DNA of 64,000 nt. It comes from Nitrosomonas mobilis. Lineage in GTDB: Bacteria > Pseudomonadota > Gammaproteobacteria > Burkholderiales > Nitrosomonadaceae. Location of the stretch: positions 1 to 64,000 of the forward strand of contig NZ_FMWO01000030.1 of assembly GCF_900103035.1 (NCBI RefSeq), read 5' to 3'. Positions 6,918-15,543 of this stretch are shown in pieces. Both the position numbers and the translations under genes were made by a program. Position 1 is the stretch's first letter; every line of letters begins with the position of its first letter. The notes under the pieces are model-generated. The model made no database searches. It saw only the letters and a program-made list of their open reading frames with translations, and was not told the origin of the DNA.

Positions 6918-6947
6918 GAATGCGTGTTGATAAAATTCGCACTGCAG

Positions 6948-7016
6948 AATTGAATCTGACGGTCATGTGCGGTGCCAATATTTTTTATTTGATCTGGTCT
7001 TGTTTAGCGCTCTAAA
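6948..7016 (-). repeat. Partial copy of intergenic repeat family II
   Basis: On the minus strand this stretch shares ACAAGACCAG, AAATAAAAAATATT and the following GCAC..CATG..CGTCAGAT with the longer copies near 33.9 and 48.1 kb. It lies just beyond the 3' end of the CHASE2 gene. Confidence 0.5.
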
Positions 7017-7019
7017 TTG

Positions 7020-9872
7020 TTAGAGACGTCCATAAGTTGGACTATGCATCCATTTTAAAAGCGTCGTATACGACACCGGTCGGCTGAAGTAATATCCCTG
7101 CTGCAAATCGCAATGATGATCGAGCAGGATTTGCATCTGTCGTTTTGTTTCCACGCCTTCTGCAATGATTTCCAGATTGAGATTTTCTCCTAATCCTATG
7201 ATCGCTTGCGTGATCATGAAGTCATGTGAGTTTTGGCCAAGTGCGCGAATAAAAGATTTGTCGATTTTCAGGGTGTCGATAGGCAGATCACGCAGCAGAC
7301 TGAGCGACGAGTAACCCGTACCAAAATCATCCAGCGCGATTACCACGCCCAGTTTCTTGATTTTGCCCAGCACCTCTCGGGCGAGTGGAATATTGTTGAC
7401 GATTGCATCTTCGGTAATTTCCAGAGTCAGTGAACTCGCGGGTAATCCAGTCTGCTGCAATGCCTGCGAAACCACCTGCGCAAAACCTCCAAACAACAGT
7501 TGACGCGGATTGACATTGACCGAGATGCTTATCGGTCTGCCCAGTGACTGCGACAGGTTATGGGCAGCAAGACACGCGGTCAGCAACACCTGTTTTCCTA
7601 GTTGTTCAATGACGCCAATTTGTTCCGCAAAAGGTACAAAATCGCCCGGGGTCAGAAATCCACGCACCGGGTGTAACCAGCGAACCAGTGCTTCGATATG
7701 TAATACGCACTGTTGTCTAGCATTCATAATCGGCTGATAAAAAACCTGTAGCTGGTCATCAGCCAGAGCTATTCGTAATTCCTTCTCAAATACGAGCCGA
7801 TCACGCGTCCAGACAACAGATAATTCCGGAGAATAAAAGCTGAAATTATCACCACCGGAATGTTTGGAGTGATACATAGCGGCTGCGGCGTGTTCCAATA
7901 ACGTCTCGCCCTCGTCGCCATTCCGGGGGCAGAAGCTGATTCCTATGCTTGCCGTCATAAAAACATCCTGATCATCAACTACAAACGGCCGTCGGATCAC
8001 TTCCAGTAACCGCTGCGCCAGTTGCACCGCAGTATCCGTGCTGACTTGCTGACAACTCACTAATACCACGAATTCATCGCCGCTCCAGCGTGCCACACAA
8101 TCAGAATTATTCGGTATTTCCTGCATTCTCTGCGCCACTTTGCGCAACAACGCATCTCCTGCACGGTGACCGAGTGCATTATTGATTTTTTTAAAATTAT
8201 CCAGTGCCACGAACAGAATGATAACGCCCCCATTACGGGCTTTTGCTGCCGATGCCAATTCATCAAACTGGCTTAGCAGTAACAATCGATTCGGTAACCC
8301 GGTCAGTAGATCGTGGCTTCCCAGATTGGTCACTTTCTGCGTCAACTCAATATTATCGGTCATGTCATTGATGGAAACCACAAACCCCATCAGTTTGTTC
8401 TGCTCATCACGTATCGGTTGGCGAGTCAGACGTATCGTTCGTTTCTGGTTGTCTGCTGTTTCCAGATAACCCTGCATGGCAAACTCATCCGGTTTATCAG
8501 ATATAAAATCGTTTTTACCAGACTGTAAAGTGGTGGTTTGGCCTGCAGCTTTGAATGGAAGCACTTGTTGTAACGATTCTCCCAACAACAAACTTTGATG
8601 AACTCCTAGAATTCTTTCAATACTACTGTTCACGGTAACAATCCGGTTATCGGCATCAGTCGTAATCACCCCATCATTAACGGATTCCAGGGCAGTATTG
8701 GCGTATACATTGACAGCAAACAATGTGTGAATGTATTTATTGATACGGTGCCAGTTCCACAGCGGATAAATCGCCAATATGCCCAGCAATGCGGCTGCAG
8801 GAGGAATCCATACCTGCAGCCAGCCAAGCACAACACCGGCAACAGCAAGACTACTCGCAAGCATGACCAGCAGTAGTGGCGACGAAAAGACCCTGCTCAA
8901 CAGCACGGCCAGGATAAGCATCGCCAACACCCAGGCGACTGAAACCAAACTGGCGACAGTAGCAGATACCGGATATATCATCCGGCCATGTCGCAGCATT
9001 TCAAAGACGTTTGCATGCCATTCCACACCACTCATCGGTTGATGGTCGCCGGAAGAAATCGGCGTAACAAACCTTGATCCCAGGCCATTTGCCGTCACTC
9101 CCACGAGGATGACTTTATTTTCAAGTTGCTTTAGAAGAGACGTATCGTAGAATACCTGTGCATAGGAAAACTGCTGAAAAGTCCCTGGTGGGCCGATATA
9201 CGGTATCAACGTTTCCTGTGAACGAACCCACCTGCCGATACTTTTTGGCGATTCTGTGATCAAGTGTGAAGCCGAATATTCGCCCCGATGCAGAATTTTG
9301 TGCAGCAATACCAGCCCAATAGTCGGCCATTGGGGAGCGTTGATGCCTGCATACAAAAAAACTCGTCTCGCCACACCATCACGATCCAGTTCAACATCAG
9401 CATGTCCAAGCGCGGCACTGAGGCGGAAAGCTGCTAGTGGTTCGATGGCATAGGTTTGCTGTGCCACGGGATCCGCCGCTGGCACGACCGGCAGAACCAC
9501 TGAGCCATGCGTGGCAATAGCAGCTGCCAGCAGCGTATCAGCCAACGGATTTTGAGATTCCGGCTCAGCAAACAACACATCCAGCAGAATGATATTGTTA
9601 CCTGTTTGCGCGAGCCGATTGATCAATTCGGCATGGATCTCACGCGACCATGGCCAATGACCAAAGGCCTGCAGGCTTCTTTCATCGATGGCAACAATCG
9701 CAATTTCTTTATCTGGGACGGTTTTCTGTAGTGAAATGTACGTATCGTAAAAAGCCCAATCCAGCCGTTGTAACGTTTCAGAGAAAGATAACAACCAGAC
9801 AATTGCCAGTAGTAACAACGCACGCCACACCATAGACTGAGGGAGGACGGAGCGATCCAGAGGAAATATCAC
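7020..9872 (-). CDS. CHASE2-PAS-GGDEF-EAL sensor protein
   Basis: A 950-residue inner-membrane protein for cyclic-di-GMP turnover. Domain order: an N-terminal TM helix; an extracytoplasmic CHASE2 sensor (about 30-300, with LDWAFYDTY and GHWPWSREIHAELI); further TM helices (about 305-375); a PAS domain (about 395-510); GGDEF (about 525-685); EAL (about 700-940). The diguanylate cyclase motif reads RWSGDEF, a SGDEF variant often still active. The EAL part keeps EALVRW, DDFGTGYSSL and KIDKSFI, consistent with phosphodiesterase activity. Its start overlaps the end of the LysM-FecR gene by 4 bp (ATGA), so the two are translationally coupled and probably sense and signal together. The input signal is unknown. 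Confidence 0.92.
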   Translation of the reverse strand: MIFPLDRSVLPQSMVWRALLLLAIVWLLSFSETLQRLDWAFYDTYISLQKTVPDKEIAIVAIDERSLQAFGHWPWSREIHAELINRLAQTGNNIILLDVLFAEPESQNPLADTLLAAAIATHGSVVLPVVPAADPVAQQTYAIEPLAAFRLSAALGHADVELDRDGVARRVFLYAGINAPQWPTIGLVLLHKILHRGEYSASHLITESPKSIGRWVRSQETLIPYIGPPGTFQQFSYAQVFYDTSLLKQLENKVILVGVTANGLGSRFVTPISSGDHQPMSGVEWHANVFEMLRHGRMIYPVSATVASLVSVAWVLAMLILAVLLSRVFSSPLLLVMLASSLAVAGVVLGWLQVWIPPAAALLGILAIYPLWNWHRINKYIHTLFAVNVYANTALESVNDGVITTDADNRIVTVNSSIERILGVHQSLLLGESLQQVLPFKAAGQTTTLQSGKNDFISDKPDEFAMQGYLETADNQKRTIRLTRQPIRDEQNKLMGFVVSINDMTDNIELTQKVTNLGSHDLLTGLPNRLLLLSQFDELASAAKARNGGVIILFVALDNFKKINNALGHRAGDALLRKVAQRMQEIPNNSDCVARWSGDEFVVLVSCQQVSTDTAVQLAQRLLEVIRRPFVVDDQDVFMTASIGISFCPRNGDEGETLLEHAAAAMYHSKHSGGDNFSFYSPELSVVWTRDRLVFEKELRIALADDQLQVFYQPIMNARQQCVLHIEALVRWLHPVRGFLTPGDFVPFAEQIGVIEQLGKQVLLTACLAAHNLSQSLGRPISISVNVNPRQLLFGGFAQVVSQALQQTGLPASSLTLEITEDAIVNNIPLAREVLGKIKKLGVVIALDDFGTGYSSLSLLRDLPIDTLKIDKSFIRALGQNSHDFMITQAIIGLGENLNLEIIAEGVETKRQMQILLDHHCDLQQGYYFSRPVSYTTLLKWMHSPTYGRL

Positions 9873-11503
9873 AACAGTAGCAGTAATGGCAGCAGTAAAA
9901 TCATCAGCCAGTAAGGCGTGGCATACGGAATATCGACAGATTGGGCAGCACCATAAGGTCCTTCAAATCCATCTGTCTCGATTGTTTTGGTCCGCAAAAA
10001 ATACTTGCCACCTTGTGGACGCGGCAGGGTAATGAAGGTATCCGCTGTTTCCTGATCCAGCAATACCTGGCTGAACTCCTTATCACGCGCTAACTGGATA
10101 TGAAATCTCTGCCCTTCGGCGGCAGCGCGCCACGAAAAAGTGATACTGGATTTATCTACTTCCAGCTTTTCCAGAGATGGGCCTGGAACGGGTACCCGGA
10201 ATGTCATTGGATCACTGAATGGCCCAGCTCCTTCTTCAGCGGAAACAGAGGCAATTCGCCAGAAATATTCACCTGGAATCAGATTATCTTGCAAGTGCAG
10301 GCTGTTTTCCACAACTTCACCCGAAAATATCAGTGGTGACAAAAATTCTGACTCACGGCTGATATTAACCAAATAATGTGATGCTGCTGATTGTGTCGCC
10401 CATTTTAATACGGGTTGCTCGCCGGGCAGAATGCTGCCGGGTTGAGGAGTAATCACAAAAGGTGGTTCTGGCCGGGCATTGAGGGTAAATGCTTTGACCG
10501 CATCATAGCCTTCGAGGCTGGATATATCGATTGCACGTACACGCAACCAGTAGTTACCATCTGGCAGATTCCCTTCACGAAATGGCAGCGTGGTGGTCGT
10601 AAATTCGGTCAGCATATGTTCAAATTCAGCATCTCTTGCAATTTGTGCACGATAGGCCTGCGCACCGGTAATCGCTTTGACGGGAATGATGAGGGGCAAT
10701 TGCTCGAATAATTCAGGAGTCATTGACAAATCAGGTGCGGGCAAGAGCTTTACTGGAGGCAAAGGCGGCATCCCCTGCGAAGTGACCGAGCCTTGCCCTT
10801 TGTCAACATTAACTGTTTGCTGTTCGCCACTCACCTGGAGCGCACCCGTCAATACTTCACTGGCAGTGACCGCACCTTCTTGCAGGACGCCAACCCGGAA
10901 TTCGGTGCCACGTACTGAGCTGATCGCAGAAGGAGTTTTGATGCGGAAACGTGAGTCTGTCTCGGAGTTTTTCGGAACGATATTTTCAACGCGCCCATAC
11001 TTAAGTTCCACGGCAGTATTGATCAAACCAAGATCACCGAAAATTTTCAAATCATGCAAACGTATGCAGCTATTCTCCTGAACCCGTAGGCGTGAGCCGT
11101 CGGTAAACTCGATAGTGACAAAACTATCCGCTTCACTCTGGATTTCATCACCGACAAAAAGCTGCAAATCAGGCTCTGCCTGCAGAATTCTCTGAGAATT
11201 ACCACGTTTGACCACTGCATTGCCATGGAGACTGGCAATGCGCGCGCTGGTGGATTGCCGGATAGTCCATTCCAGCGGAATACGAATTTTTTTCCCGGGC
11301 GGAATATGATAAGGATCCTGCACGCCATTGAGTTGCTGCAACTGCCGTATATACTTAAAACTTTTCAGGTGCCGCTCAGCGAGATTCCACAGATTGTCAC
11401 CTGGTCGAACTGTATAAACCCAATCATCTGCCAGCAAACAAGAACCCTGCAACAACAGACAAATTGTCAGCAGTCTCAAGACCATCACCACACGTCTTCG
11501 CAT
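9869..11503 (-). CDS. LysM-FecR envelope protein
   Basis: A 544-residue exported protein. A signal sequence (about 1-25) precedes a LysM peptidoglycan-binding module (WVYTVRPGDNLWNLAERHL, about 27-76), a FecR-type domain (about 110-235, with VRGTEFRVG and VLTGALQVSG), several fibronectin-like repeats (about 270-520) and a terminal hydrophobic segment (WLMILLLPLLLLL). It is not a classical FecR, which lacks LysM and acts on FecI. FecR/LysM proteins of this layout are often encoded beside CHASE2 proteins. Here the downstream CHASE2 gene overlaps it by 4 bp, so it may supply the periplasmic ligand-sensing part. No sigma factor gene is adjacent. Confidence 0.85.
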   Translation of the reverse strand: MRRRVVMVLRLLTICLLLQGSCLLADDWVYTVRPGDNLWNLAERHLKSFKYIRQLQQLNGVQDPYHIPPGKKIRIPLEWTIRQSTSARIASLHGNAVVKRGNSQRILQAEPDLQLFVGDEIQSEADSFVTIEFTDGSRLRVQENSCIRLHDLKIFGDLGLINTAVELKYGRVENIVPKNSETDSRFRIKTPSAISSVRGTEFRVGVLQEGAVTASEVLTGALQVSGEQQTVNVDKGQGSVTSQGMPPLPPVKLLPAPDLSMTPELFEQLPLIIPVKAITGAQAYRAQIARDAEFEHMLTEFTTTTLPFREGNLPDGNYWLRVRAIDISSLEGYDAVKAFTLNARPEPPFVITPQPGSILPGEQPVLKWATQSAASHYLVNISRESEFLSPLIFSGEVVENSLHLQDNLIPGEYFWRIASVSAEEGAGPFSDPMTFRVPVPGPSLEKLEVDKSSITFSWRAAAEGQRFHIQLARDKEFSQVLLDQETADTFITLPRPQGGKYFLRTKTIETDGFEGPYGAAQSVDIPYATPYWLMILLLPLLLLL

Positions 11504-11881
11504 AAGCCACCTTTTTCGGTCTCGTCAACTGAGTTATCAAGAATCCTCAGCAGGCTTCTTTGCATTATTATCATCGGAGCCCCCGTACTCGACCGCATAG
11601 TAATGCTGTCGTCATTGAGAGACGATTCTAACCCGATATAATCTTGAACGCTACTAGCAAGTTAAGCTACCACGACATTATCTCCATCAGGTTGATTAAA
11701 GGAAGCGAATCGATATCTAATTTAATCATTCGGAAAAGCCCACAATATAAATGCTCCGTTAATCAGAAATGCTTGTGTCATGCCAACTCAAAATGCTGGG
11801 GCTGTTGCGAAAAATTGTGACTAAACCAAGGCATTGTAACCGTCCAACCCTACCATCTACGCAATCATAATTTTCGGTATT
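11504..11881. other. Intergenic region, no gene seen
   Basis: About 380 bp upstream of the LysM-FecR gene. It should contain that gene's promoter, but no convincing -35/-10 was identified. GGGGCTGTTGCGAAAAATTG near 11799 resembles the end of an insertion sequence, without a partner end. Confidence 0.4.
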
Positions 11882-12028
11882 AAAGGGGATGCTACCCCTT
11901 CTTATTGCATTCAGTTATAACCATGAATACCAAGACTAAACAGAACTGCATTTGCCGGAATACCGCATCACATCACGCAGCGAGGAAACTGGCGAGAAAG
12001 AATAATATAGGGTATCGCCCCCTTTTCT
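11882..12028 (+). mobile_element. REP/RAYT remnant D
   Basis: About 147 bp, co-linear with remnant A over its whole length. The left REP (AAAGGGGATGCTACCCC) and right inverted REP (GGGTATCGCCCCCTTTT, 12010-12026) flank a RAYT N-terminal remnant (core GIPHHITQRGNWRERII, TAG at 12008-12010). The start codon has decayed from ATG to ATA. Its right REP abuts the broken end of an IS256-type transposase stub. Confidence 0.75.
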
Positions 12029-12118
12029 CTCGCGCCTTCTCGAAGTATTTCCTGCAATAGATCGTTTTGCTCTGGTTTATTCAGCTTGAAAATATTACTA
12101 TTTGTCATACGGTGTTTC
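12029..12118 (-). pseudogene. IS256-type transposase 5' stub
   Basis: From the ATG at 12118 the minus strand encodes about 30 residues (MTNSNIFKLNKPEQNDLLQE, then ILREGAR) that match the N-terminus of IS256-family transposases, where LREGAR is characteristic. After GAR the frame runs into the REP end of remnant D and homology is lost. This is the third gene in the window cut at a REP end. Confidence 0.65.
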
Positions 12119-12234
12119 CCTGTCTATTGGTTGATCTACCTAGATCTTTACCAACAGGCTACACCGCTTTCTCCTATACTGGCATACACCAGAAATGATC
12201 GTACCTCCACCCAAAACCTGCTAAGGATGATGCT

Positions 12235-12642
12235 ATGAATACTCCTGAAAATTCTCTGACAAAAGAACAGATCACACACTTTGCGCAACGGATCGATGCA
12301 CGCAAGAGCCTTTTGCTTGGTGAAATTCGCCAGGTACTGGCACGCTCCCGCAACGAATACTATGTCGATCTTATTGGCGGAACCGGTGATTCTGGCGATA
12401 CGGCGACAGCTTCCTTACTCCGCGACATCACCGAGGCCGAAGTCATTCGCGATATAGGTGAGGTGCGCGATATCGTTGCTGCTGAGGATCGTATCGCAGC
12501 CGGGAAGTACGGCTTGTGCATCGACTGTGAAGAACCTGTCCGCTACAAAAGGCTGGATGCGTATCCGACTGCCAAGCGCTGCTTTACTTGTCAGGTACGC
12601 CGTGAAAAATTGCTGGCACCATCTCCTTACACAGGTCGATAG
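12235..12642 (+). CDS. DksA/TraR-family zinc-finger protein
   Basis: A 135-residue member of the DksA/TraR family, whose members insert a coiled coil into the RNA polymerase secondary channel or act as related small regulators. The C4 zinc finger is clear: C95-x2-C98 (CIDC) and C116-x2-C119 (CFTC), with KYGLC and RCFTCQ context. The helical N-terminal region is shorter than in E. coli DksA (151 residues). The acidic tip residues are not obviously the DxxDxA of DksA, so it may be a DksA-like paralogue rather than DksA itself. It appears to be monocistronic. Confidence 0.85.
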   Translation: MNTPENSLTKEQITHFAQRIDARKSLLLGEIRQVLARSRNEYYVDLIGGTGDSGDTATASLLRDITEAEVIRDIGEVRDIVAAEDRIAAGKYGLCIDCEEPVRYKRLDAYPTAKRCFTCQVRREKLLAPSPYTGR

Positions 12643-12766
12643 ATAGTTAACGAGTGGGATCGATCTGCTTTTGGGGCAAATCTGGATAAATTTACTCCCA
12701 AAACACTGGTAGTTGTTTTACCAAACGATAAGGCAAGACTCATTTTTAGTAAAAAATGGAGGCACT

Positions 12767-12965
12767 ATGCACAGTATTGAAAAAGCAATTATTGCAACAG
12801 AAAAACTGCCAATAAAGCTGTGGCTGGGAGCCGATCAAATTAGAGAAGGGAGCGTTGGAGCAGGCGTACAATCTAGCCAACTCGCTATTTGCCTTTAATC
12901 ATCTCGCCATTATGCCCGACACTCACGAAGGCTGCGGCATGCTCATCCAAAATATACGCTTTACG
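12767..12965 (+). pseudogene. Broken rtcB (RNA ligase) 5' fragment
   Basis: Two overlapping frames together encode the N-terminus of an RtcB-type RNA 3'-phosphate ligase. The first frame reads MHSIEKAIIATEKLPIKLWL and IREG. After a frameshift near 12850, EQAYNLANSLFAFNHLAIMP followed by DTHEGCGM matches the conserved (A/L)MPD-H-G-GMPIG region. Homology stops after about 65 codons of the roughly 400-480 expected, and all later metal and guanylylation residues are missing. The gap gene follows 56 bp later. This looks like the residue of a deletion or replacement event. Confidence 0.7.
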
Positions 12966-13021
12966 TCTAATGCGACAGAACTGTTTATTTTTCCTATACA
13001 CCTAACCACCACGAGGACATC

Positions 13022-14029
13022 ATGGCGATCAAATTTGGTATCAACGGCTTCGGACGAATCGGTCGCTGCGTTGCACGCATTGCGGCTCAGAACCCTAGTG
13101 TCGACCTTGTCGCAATTAACGATCTGACAAGCGCCGAGCAGCTCGCGTACCTCTTTAAATACGACTCAACGCACGGCAAATACGCGGGCGTGGTCAGCAA
13201 CACCGAAAACTCGATCACTGTCGACGGTGACAAGATACGCGTTTTTTCTGAAAAAGACCCTTCCAATATTCCATGGGGCGAGCTTGGTGTGGATTATGTG
13301 CTGGAATGCACGGGTATTTTCCGCAACAAAGAGCAGGCTTCGAAACACATCGAAGCTGGCGCAAAATTTGTGCTCATGTCGGCTCCCGGTAAAGGCCTCG
13401 ATATGACTTTTGTGTTGGGCGTGAACGAAGAATGTTTCACTCCTGATATGACTGTGATCGACGTCGCGAGCTGCACCACCAATTGCCTGGCTCCAGTTGC
13501 AAAGGTCCTGCATGAAAACTTCGGTATCCAGAACGGCCTCATGACAACAATTCACTCGTACACAAACGACCAGGGCCTCCTGGATGCACCGCATAAGTCA
13601 GACTTCCGCCGTGCTCGCGCAGCCGCAGTGAACATGGTCATCACCACCACTGGCGCAGCCGTTGCCGTGACCAAGGCGATGCCTGAGCTCAAAGGCAAAC
13701 TTGATGGCATGTCGGTTCGCGTTCCAACGCCCAATGTTTCGTGCGTTGATCTTGTCGCTACCTTCGAAAAGCCTGTGACGGTCGAATCCATCAACGCTGC
13801 AATGAAAAAAGCCGCGCAAACGACTTTGAACGGCATCCTTGCTTACACCGAAGACCCGGTCGTCTCGACAGACATGATGAATGACCCTCATTCATCGATC
13901 TTCGATTCGAGAGCGACCATGGTGATCGGCACACATATGGCCAAGACCATCTCGTGGTACGACAATGAATGGGGTTATTCGGCTCGCATGATCGACGCGC
14001 TTCTTTTTGTTGACAACAAGCGGAAATAA
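13022..14029 (+). CDS. gap: Glyceraldehyde-3-phosphate dehydrogenase (type I)
   Basis: A 335-residue GAPDH that oxidises glyceraldehyde 3-phosphate to 1,3-bisphosphoglycerate with NAD(P), or the reverse in the Calvin cycle. The Rossmann motif GINGFGRIGR lies at 6-15, the catalytic Cys151 in SCTTNC (150-155), and the C-terminal WYDNEWGYS is present. The start has GAGGAC eight bases upstream. It stands alone, without the pgk/tkt neighbours that usually accompany the Calvin-cycle gap in ammonia oxidisers. It is squeezed between a broken rtcB and an IS481-type remnant, which suggests acquisition by transfer or translocation. Coenzyme preference cannot be told here. Confidence 0.95.
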   Translation: MAIKFGINGFGRIGRCVARIAAQNPSVDLVAINDLTSAEQLAYLFKYDSTHGKYAGVVSNTENSITVDGDKIRVFSEKDPSNIPWGELGVDYVLECTGIFRNKEQASKHIEAGAKFVLMSAPGKGLDMTFVLGVNEECFTPDMTVIDVASCTTNCLAPVAKVLHENFGIQNGLMTTIHSYTNDQGLLDAPHKSDFRRARAAAVNMVITTTGAAVAVTKAMPELKGKLDGMSVRVPTPNVSCVDLVATFEKPVTVESINAAMKKAAQTTLNGILAYTEDPVVSTDMMNDPHSSIFDSRATMVIGTHMAKTISWYDNEWGYSARMIDALLFVDNKRK

Positions 14030-14059
14030 TCCATGATTGCCACTGGTATTCCATTTATC

Positions 14060-14338
14060 GACCAGCCTGAGCTGGCCACGCACTCCGCCAACCAATGTGA
14101 TGGTCGAACGTTTCAACGGGCGTATTGCTGACGTATTCAAGAGACGCATCGATTCAATAGCACTGAAGATCTGAAACAGACCTTGATGCGTTATGTCAGT
14201 CTGTATAACCAGCAACTACCGCAGTCTGCTCTCAAGAGTAAAAATTCAATTCGGGCCATGAAAGACTGGTATAAAACTCATCCCCATCTCTTTCATGAAA
14301 AACCAAACAATCATCCGGGACAGGATAGGTACTACTGA
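14060..14338 (+). pseudogene. IS481-type transposase 3' remnant
   Basis: The C-terminal quarter of an rve-core transposase. TPPTNVMVERFNGRIADVF is in one frame; after a shift near 14140, HRFNSTEDLKQTLMRYVSLY and YKTHPHLFH follow to the stop at 14336-14338. The catalytic Glu of VERFNGR is present but the first two Asp residues and the N-terminal part are gone. It directly follows gap. Confidence 0.75.
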
Positions 14339-14347
14339 ATCCGCAGT

Positions 14348-14380
14348 AAGACGCCCGAGTGATATCCCCTCGGGCGTCTT
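14348..14380. terminator. Strong stem-loop between gap/IS remnant and baeRF gene
   Basis: A perfect 12 bp inverted repeat, AAGACGCCCGAG (14348-14359) and CTCGGGCGTCTT (14369-14380), lies six bases from the stop of the leftward baeRF-like gene. It lacks a long T run, so it is a probable but not textbook terminator that could serve both strands. Confidence 0.6.
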
Positions 14381-14385
14381 GCCGT

Positions 14386-15543
14386 TTAGAAGCGGAAAAC
14401 TGCTGCTGCACCTGTGTTGGTAGGCATGCGCTCAGCAGGTACCATCACCACTTCACCGCCGGTCTTGAGCACCAGCTCGCCCAGATCGTCCAGCAGATCA
14501 TTTACTTCGGGGTCATCCAACTTGCCAACAGTCACTTTGCCGGTGTCGGCATTGATGTGGCCTGGAGCGATCCGGTCGGCCTCGATCAACAGCGTGGCTA
14601 CGCGCCCTTCTACGGCGGCTTTGGCAATATCGTCCAGCAGATTAGAGCCTTGGGCCTTGCCAGTAGCGACGCCATAAGCGTCGACAAAGCCCGCCAAGCG
14701 ATCGAGGTAAAACGGCTGGATCAGTTGCCATGCGCGCTCACGCAGTGCGTCGGTCGACATGGCATCGGGGTGCACATCCAGAGCATCTTTCAGCAGGTGT
14801 GGATTCTTGCTGATCGAGCGGAATAAGTTGTGGTGCTCGGGCAGCGCTGCCAAGATCAGGCCCATTCCGCTAGACTTATCATAGCGATGCATTACAGCCT
14901 GATCAACAGCACGGAAAAACTGCTCGGTGTCGCGATCGCTCAGCGACTGCTTAACGTCGGTGCCTTGCCAGGCGGAATTGCCAGAAGGACCATAAGCTCG
15001 GTGCGCGCCTTCACGGCTGCCTGCGTCTTTGCCAAGCATTTCTTCAGCCGTCCCTGCCGCGCCATCCACGTGAGAAACATCAATCAGGTTGTCGCGGTTA
15101 CCCTCAAACAGTTTAAAGCTGTTGCGGCTCAGTCCCAAAATCTGGTAATCGTCGGCCGATTGCGTGATGCGCATCAATGGCTTGGTATGAAAGCTGTCGG
15201 CCACCACGACCAGGTCGGCCACCGGGCGTGGCAGACGATAGACGCGAAACATCCCCGGTGCAGCCAGCACCGCCAGGCCATCGGTCGTATGGTTCCAGAA
15301 CGCAGCATCGTCGGCCAGAGTATGAAACTGCTCAAGCAGCGGCATCACTTCCCGCTTGGGGTACTTCTGGCGCAGCGACTCTTCCAACTCTTTTACCAGA
15401 TTGCGAAAGCGGATCGGGTCTTGCACGTTGTCGGGATGCAGCCGGTGCGTCGTCTGGTACAGCGACAGACAAGGCACCTCCTTGTTATGCAGCAGAACGT
15501 CTGGGTAGTCATGGCTCAAAGAATTCATTGTGGAACCTTTCAA
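14386..15543 (-). CDS. baeRF-like (bacterial eRF1-related) protein
   Basis: A protein of up to 385 residues. The C-terminal third (about 290-385) has features of the eRF1 domain-3-like region of bacterial/archaeo-eukaryotic release factor relatives (baeRF). These include a LLIEADR segment, a Val/Met-rich strand before PAERMPTNTG, and the terminal GAAAVFRF typical of the group. These proteins are proposed to act on ribosomes in stress or conflict, but their function is not established. ATG at 15528 (MNSLSHDYP) is as plausible as 15543. Its wording of codons is more G/C rich than the neighbouring 16-19 kb gene. It appears to be a single gene bounded by IS debris. Confidence 0.65.
   Translation of the reverse strand: MKGSTMNSLSHDYPDVLLHNKEVPCLSLYQTTHRLHPDNVQDPIRFRNLVKELEESLRQKYPKREVMPLLEQFHTLADDAAFWNHTTDGLAVLAAPGMFRVYRLPRPVADLVVVADSFHTKPLMRITQSADDYQILGLSRNSFKLFEGNRDNLIDVSHVDGAAGTAEEMLGKDAGSREGAHRAYGPSGNSAWQGTDVKQSLSDRDTEQFFRAVDQAVMHRYDKSSGMGLILAALPEHHNLFRSISKNPHLLKDALDVHPDAMSTDALRERAWQLIQPFYLDRLAGFVDAYGVATGKAQGSNLLDDIAKAAVEGRVATLLIEADRIAPGHINADTGKVTVGKLDDPEVNDLLDDLGELVLKTGGEVVMVPAERMPTNTGAAAVFRF

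Noticed and set aside
11799-11845. Insertion sequence end (GGGGCTGTTGCGAAAAATTG)
   Set aside because: Resembles IS terminal repeats, but no partner repeat or transposase fragment was found nearby.
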